Shown here piece by piece: positions 58,101 through 64,000 of a DNA stretch of 64,000 nucleotides (the first letter of the stretch is position 1; the number at the start of each line of letters is the position of its first letter). The DNA lies in NCBI GenBank assembly GCA_027559495.1, contig JAMXSV010000007.1, forward strand, positions 806,001 through 870,000, given 5' to 3'. The notes below the pieces were generated by a model, which had not been told where the DNA came from, did no database searches, and saw only the letters and a list, made by a program, of their open reading frames with translations. The position numbers and the translations under genes are program-made. Source of the DNA: Aurifilum marmelostoma. Lineage: Eukaryota > Ascomycota > Sordariomycetes > Diaporthales > Cryphonectriaceae.

Positions 58101-60785
58101 TTTGCGCTCCTTTGAGAAAGCAGGCTGAGAAGATGGCCAGGCTCCTACACCGAAACCACTTCACACACAGCGTTGTCTATAAGGCTGGCCTAGGAGTTAC
58201 TTGCCAAGAGGCTTGGGGCTCTTACCATGTTGCCTCTCCTCTTCCCAATCAAAAAAATCATGATCCGTAATCGTGTCTCCTGAAACACTGTCTCAATTAC
58301 TTTCATCCTACGAATGGTAGAGAGACGGGAGAGAGAGACAGTAAGCCCAATCTCCCGTGCTCATATGCGCCAATCCTTTGCTCCAAGATATGGAGCAGCA
58401 AGGAGATCCTACAATAGGGGAGTTGCGGCTTTCATTAATTACCGAGGATGATTCCTGAGAAATTCAGTGACAAAGTCAAGCAATTGGGTGACGACTCCTG
58501 AAGGATGCCCCTCCATGATGCGAACATCCCTTATTGCCCGAGATGATCAAAGGGACAGGTGATGGGAACAACGACCTCACGGGCATCGGCAGTCTCTCTG
58601 GAAACGGGATCAGTGCATTGGGAACACATGACAGGTAGGTTTCTGAAGTGTAGAATCTCTAATAATACGGTATGCCTCGCTCCAAGTTACTTCGACTGTG
58701 CTCGGCCAAAGTCACCTGTCGTTATACGGATTCCTCCCACTCCGATATCCCCTCGCAGGCTTGCCACACCTTCATTCCTCAGCCAATCTCAAGAATGCCC
58801 AAAGAATGGGCTCGGTGACATTACGCAGCACAAATCAAGAACCATCCTGCTTGAGCAAGGCTCTCTGCTGACCTGCGGTTTGCTCTCTTCAGTCGAAGGT
58901 GACAGCCTTGTTGAGATCCTCCACCCTGTATACGAGCCAAACATCAAATTCTGTCAAATATCACTTTTCATAAACACTGAAATATCTGTAAAAAATTGAA
59001 TGTCTAGGCGCGTGAAAGAAACGAAGGACAAACTCCAGGTCCTTTATCCCTGACGGGGGCCCTTGCCAGCCTCTGGTATTCATATATTCTGAATAATGAT
59101 CTCGGCTTCTAAGTAATTTATTCAAAAATGTAACTTGGGCTTATGGTGATTATATTGTCCCGATGAGACCAAGCAACCATCCTCCTACTCTCACAAGAGA
59201 ATCCGGAGAGTAGATGCAGTAAATATCAGCCCAGTTGTGCAAGATTCACCAGAAGATGCACACATTTCGCCTGAGGCTCTTCGGAGCAGGGAAGTTGTAG
59301 TACTGACCTCGAGTCGTCCCACCAGGTCGGACGGCATCTGTGCGCCCTCCATGTCCTGATGAATTGTGCGACTGGATGGGGGCAGACGACGGTCATGGAA
59401 TGGAGAGCAATATCAATTGGCCGCAGAACAAAAATAAGACGAGTTTCAGAACAAGTTGATTACGCTCAGGCTTATTCTGTTGCTCTCTCAAAGACGCACT
59501 TGATAGTGGTAGGGGGACACACAGGATCAACTAATGACGAGAAGAAGAAGGGAGAGAATCAAAAGGCGACAAAGGTAGGGGCAGAATCAACAGTCTAAAC
59601 GAAATTCACCATAATGCCGTGAGCCTGTAGATTATCAGCAGCCTACCACAAGGTAGCGATGTCAAGCACAGCCTAAAAAACCCCCCTTTCAGCCGATGGC
59701 AAATTCCTATGCCCGGTGCCCACGTCTCAGCCCACAGAACTCTATACAATATCAACTTAGACCATCTACAAATCCAGGTCTTTATCTGGGCACCCAGATA
59801 GTCACGTAGCGGAGGAGGTCCCCAAGACTTTTTGTTCCATGTCCTCAGATCACATCTCGCCCGAGCTTCGGCACACTTCACATAGTCTATGACGGACACC
59901 TCGATGCGATGCGGTCACTTTATACTTGGGTACCTGGAACCCACCCTTTCTTTCCCCACAAAGGTTGTTTTATGGACCGCTCTCCCCACAAAAGCATGTA
60001 CAGTAGGTACAGACAAGGCAGAGACATGGGTGAGTAGCATCTGAGCCTCACTGTACCTGAGTTTGCACCCGGGGGGGGGGAGGAATGGTCATGTGACAAG
60101 ATGGACATCTGAACCTTAAAACTCCTTCATGATTTTCAGGGGAGTATAAACCCAAGAGCCTCGATCTCAAAGCGCCTTTTGTCCAGGACGGGAGAAGAGG
60201 AAGGGAGAGCAGAAGAGGTCCACCGGCTGGAAGATGCCTGTGTAAGGCCCTGTCCAAGCCCCCGCCGCCAGAGTGCTCTGCACAGCACCACAATAGCAGA
60301 CCACCATCACACTCGCTCTGATTAAGGGTGGAACAAAGAGCAGATCAGCTTGTGATCAGAATTGTATGAGTTTGTGCAATATGCTTGTACCTCTGGTTAA
60401 CCACCATCTAGACCCGGCATCTAGCTCTAGCACACAACATCTGCCCTACGTTCCGGTGCCGAGGGCTCAAAACTATGGGGCCTCGACATCATCAAACATA
60501 TGAATGATACATGTTGAGAAAATAAACACTTTAGCCTTCGTAGATATTTCCCTCGTCTACCCAACCTGATCCATGCTGGCTCAAATCCATTACTCTTCTT
60601 GATTAGGGTATCAATTATATCTAGCTTTGTCCCAAGTCTACCGCCTCCTTCTTTGTAAGTGTGTCTATATTATACCTCATGTTGCCGGGCCACTCGGTAC
60701 CGCATCAACCTGTGACGAGTGTGGCCTCAAGTGTTGCTTCCCCATCGCCAAAAAGAAGGAAGAGTAGCACACACCCCTTAGACAC
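55148..60785. other. 5.6 kb gene-poor region
   Basis: The longest stretch without a supported gene. The first 700 nt hold a GGCAG repeat (about 55211-55238), a GA repeat (55331-55354) and A/T runs, and belong to the promoter of the minus-strand Apple-like gene. The remainder has lower GC than the exons, with short ORFs only. The frames at 58559-58999 (+) and 59606-59899 (-) were examined and show no recognisable family or steady codon bias. No terminal repeats or transposase motifs were seen. It could contain decayed repeats or unannotated non-coding RNA. Confidence 0.55.
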
Positions 60786-63700
60786 CTACGAGTTCTTGAG
60801 ATCCTCTGACTTCCTATGATCCCTCACCACATCCATCACCTCCTCCCCCCTGTTCACCCGCTCAAGAGTATCATCCGCCATTTCCACACTCTCAAATGCC
60901 TGCCCCACACCACGCCGTCGCCTTCTGACCCTGAGCTGCGCACCTGGCCCGCCCTTCTCCTTCTCCTTCCTCTCCACAGCCTCCCACAGCCGCCGCAGCA
61001 CCGCCCACCCCTTCTCCACCTCCTCCGCCCGCCGCCTGCACTCCTCGGCACCAAGCTCCTTGGCTTCCCGTTGGCCCTGGAGTATCCTCGCCCGCCTGAT
61101 ATGCTTGTGCGGCTGCCGCCGCCTCTCGACCTGCTTCTTGAGCCCCATGAGCGTGTAGCCCACCGGCCCCGTGAGCGCGGCGATATCCTTGAGCACAAGC
61201 CCGCTGAGGCCCATCCCCACACCCTTGGCGAAACCTCTGGCCCCGTCTTTCTTTGCGCCACGTACAGGCAGGCGGACAACGCCTGTCCAGGCGTCATATA
61301 CACCGTAAGCAAACTCGGTTCTCGCAGCCCGTAGGCCCGAGCGGAGGCCCGTCACGCGTGGGGGCCGCCGCACGGTGTCATCGCCGTAGAGCCGAGGAGC
61401 GTTATGAAAGCCCTGCGCCAGAGCCACGGACAGATCGATGGGTGCGCTGGCCAGGGCCCCGGCGGATTTGAGCGCGCCGCGGGAGACTTCGTTCACGTAC
61501 CAGGAATGGGGCTCGGCGTCTTGGGTCCCGGCGGATGCGAGGGAGGTGGCGGCGTGTCTGGCAATGGGGCGAGGATCGGTTGTGCGCCCTGTCTCTGCAG
61601 ACTGTGCGGCCAAAGTGGTGGCTGTGTTTGTCGTATTCTCTGTAGCATTATCGTCTTGCTCTATTTCGGATCTGCGTTTAGAGCTGCCATCATGCCCGTC
61701 TTCCGCGGCCGGAGCCTTCACCGTGGAGATTGCTGCGCCACGCTCCTTTCTTTTCCTTTCCTTCTTCTCTCGTCTCTTGTGAGAAGTCTTAGCTATCCGG
61801 GATGGGACGCTGCCGATGCCACCAAAGGCTTCACCGAGAGATACAGCCACAGACCCGAGGACACCAGTGACAGGCTCGCCCGGCCCTTCAAAGTCGTTCC
61901 ACTCGCAGTGCCTGACGAGGCTTAGCTTTCGCCATTGCAGATAGCCCTTCTCCACAAGGATATCGGCAGCAAGTGCGCTCAGCCTCAGGCTTGTGCCCTT
62001 CATGTGCCACACCGCCACTCGGTCTTGCAGGATGGAGCACCGCATCGACCGTTTGCCTGCGAGTTGCAGGTGGTTGTGGAAGAATGCACACATGTTCTCC
62101 GCCCCATCTCCTTCCCGCGCGATATCACGTGCGAGGGCCTGCGCATTTCCCTGCGCCTCGTCTGTCAGGCAGAACTTGATGCCCTCGGCCAGCTTCTCAG
62201 CAGACAGCTGTTTGTACGGCACTGACTCGGGACCCGCCTTTGCTTGTTCGATCATGTTGCCCCAGAAGAACTGGTCACCAAAGAATGGTACGACCATGGT
62301 AGGCTTGCCACACTTCAGAGCAATGGCTGTCGTTCCTGCCCCTCCGTGGATCACGCATGCCTTTACCCTGGGAAAAAGCCAATCGTGCGGTGTGTTCTCG
62401 AGCAGGAAGATGTTCTCTGGTACGCTCAGGCTGTCACCGCCCAGACCGCCCCAGCCTTTGCTGACGAGAGCGCGCACACCAGCGAGCTTGACAGCTATTG
62501 ATCATCGTGGGTCAGCATCTATCGGCCATGGTAATAGAGTGAATCGATGGAATCGTACCTTCAAAAATCATATTGGTAAATTTGTCGGCATCGTCAACCA
62601 CAATAGAGCCGAAGCCTATATAGATGGGCGCCTCGCCTGCGCTTAGAAACTTCTCGAGAGGAGTAGGAGGTTTGAAGGAGGACGCGAGATCGAGGAAAAC
62701 GAAGCCGCAGATGTCGATCTCGTCACCCCAGTCTGGCGGTTTGGGGACCAAGGATGGGCTCCACAGATATGCAAAGGGGACGTTCAGTCGGTAGAGGGAG
62801 CCTGGTGCCCAGAGCGTGGAGACGGGTTCGAGGCCCAGTGTTTTGACGCGCAGATCGTTGACAAGATCACCAAGACCCTGCCAGACCATCATTTCCACGA
62901 GTGGGTAGCTCATAAAGTTTGTGTAGCCTGGGTCGACGTTACTCTTCTTGACGTTGGCCATGGGGTGAGGGAACGAGCGCGTCGGAGTGTAAGGAAAAGT
63001 AAATGACAAAATGAGCGGTATTCCCAGTGCCTCTGCGCAGTGGATGTGCGCGAACGAGGCAGGATTGGCAATGATGGCGTCGGCGATGAAGGGCTGCTTC
63101 TCGCCCATCATCTGCAGGTTTCGCAGGTCCTTCTCATCGTCCGTGGCGTTAACACAAGCCCGCCAGAAACCGCCAAACATTTCGTTCATGGCTGCTCGCC
63201 TGCGGCCGATATCTCCAGCGCGCAGCGTCTCGAGTGTGGGGATCAGTCCTGGATTCTTGACCATGAACGCCATTAATTCCGAAGGGTCCCCGCCCACAGA
63301 GAAGAACTCAAGACCTGAGTCCTTCTCTACGAACTCGCGAAATGCTGGATGCGTTGCTATCCTGACCCTGTGCCCATATTTCTCCTTGAGTACCTTTCCA
63401 ATCTTGAGGAACGGCTGCGCGTCTCCGCGGCTCCCAATCACCATGATCACAATGTTGAGCGGCGGGCATCGGACGCTCTCGGGAGTGACAACCGTCTCGG
63501 ATGATGTCCTCTCGGCTGCTGGTCGCCCCTCCTCGGGTTTCTCACCGAGCTCGCCCTCTTTCAAAGGGACCACCTTCGTGATGGCCGCGCCGAGGGCATT
63601 CGGTAAGTATCCGCCGCTGCTAATATCCTTGATCGAGATTGCGAGACGACCGTCGCGTTTCGAGACCTTGCCCTTTGTTCTGTAGTTCTCATTGGCGACC

Positions 63701-63966
63701 CGAAATCGACGAAACTGTTGGGATTGTGCTTTGCTGCCTGTGGCGTAATCCGTCCGCTCGACGTCTGCATTAATGTCTTCATCTTCGTTCTCGTCGGTGG
63801 ACGAATCATCGCTGCTCGACAAGTCCTCCTCGTTGTATGAGCCCGTCCACAAGGCCTGCTGCAGCTGGGAGACGTTCGTCCCAGACCTCTTGATCGCTGG
63901 CATGGGCACGGTAGATGAATGCCGCCGGACTCGTCGTGGAGCATCAGTAGCGGACTTCTCTGCCAT
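60786..63966 (-). CDS. Sterol-glucosyltransferase-like UDP-glycosyltransferase without PH/GRAM
   Basis: A GT1/GT28-type glycosyltransferase of 1038 aa, related to the sterol 3-beta-glucosyltransferase ATG26. Exons are 63966-62559 and 62494-60786. The N-terminal domain carries NIVIMVIGSRGDAQPFLKIG (about residue 176), HRVRIATHPAFREFVE and FFSVGGDPSELMAFMVKNPG, all typical of sterol glucosyltransferases. The sugar-nucleotide half has IYIGFGSIVV, VIHGGAGTTAIALKCGKPTM (about residue 512) and VVPFFGDQFFWGNMI. Unlike ATG26 it has no PH or GRAM domains before the enzyme, only about 165 disordered residues with a Ser/Asp/Glu-rich tract. It has a long C-terminal extension (about 380 aa) with basic, Ala/Thr-rich and helical parts (KGVGMGLSGLVLKDIAALTG). 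Similar PH/GRAM-less forms are common in filamentous fungi. The acceptor could be a sterol or another lipid. Confidence 0.9.
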
Positions 63967-64000
63967 CTTTGGACGCGTCACATGCCTCCTATTGTCGTGT

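Noticed and set aside
58559..58999. 146-codon open frame in the gene-poor region
   Set aside because: No codon bias like the real exons, no family resemblance, no splice context.
59606..59899. 97-codon minus-strand frame in the gene-poor region
   Set aside because: It lacks an ATG at the start and shows no recognisable family; a short coding-like patch alone is not enough.

Overview
The window is nuclear DNA from a filamentous ascomycete, most likely a Sordariomycete. Genes have short spliceosomal introns (mostly 60-130 nt, GT..AG, some with clear branch points), exons have strongly G/C-biased third positions, and the gaps are rich in microsatellites and long A, T, C or G runs. The gene content is also typical of Pezizomycotina: NRDE-2, a GEF1-type CLC, a Zn(II)2Cys6 factor, an ABCG half-transporter, an ATG26-like glycosyltransferase and a DNMT5-type methyltransferase. 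No rRNA, CRISPR array, intact transposon or secondary-metabolite backbone gene was found.

Layout. A GFA/CENP-V-fold protein (52-1020,+); a 2.8 kb low-complexity gap; a GH1 beta-glucosidase (3836-5467,+); an acyl-CoA synthetase (6873-9010,+); a (6-4) photolyase/cryptochrome (9646-11786,+); convergent to it a CLC channel with a 37-residue polyQ loop (12213-15344,-). Then NRDE-2 (17127-20423,+); a gap with shuffled DNMT5 fragments; a secreted type-B carboxylesterase (22751-24951,-); a calponin-homology/coiled-coil protein (25863-28051,-); NDUFAF2 (29239-29944,+); and an unrecognised 549-aa protein (30149-31962,-). The largest gene encodes a DNMT5-type cytosine methyltransferase/SNF2 ATPase (34587-42445,+). 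After it come a Zn(II)2Cys6 factor (45661-48081,+), an ABCG half-transporter (50795-53063,+), a single-pass membrane protein with an Apple-like ectodomain (53715-55147,-), a 5.6 kb gene-poor stretch, and a sterol-glucosyltransferase-like gene (60786-63966,-).

The genes do not form one pathway. Two concern genome regulation (DNMT5; NRDE-2, nuclear RNA surveillance) and one DNA repair or light sensing. The Zn(II)2Cys6 factor and ABCG transporter are adjacent on the same strand and could be a regulator-target pair.

The most important technical point is that four otherwise well-preserved genes (GFA, GH1, photolyase, DNMT5) can only be read through with one-base corrections. Six of the seven corrections map to an extra base in a C or G run of 6-7, and one is a missing base best placed in a C run of 5. 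After correction every coding length is a multiple of three. Homopolymer errors in the assembly are the simplest explanation. The most interesting biology is the DNMT5 locus: the gene itself, a possible hidden C-terminal exon, and three DNMT5-derived segments in B-C-A order about 14 kb upstream.
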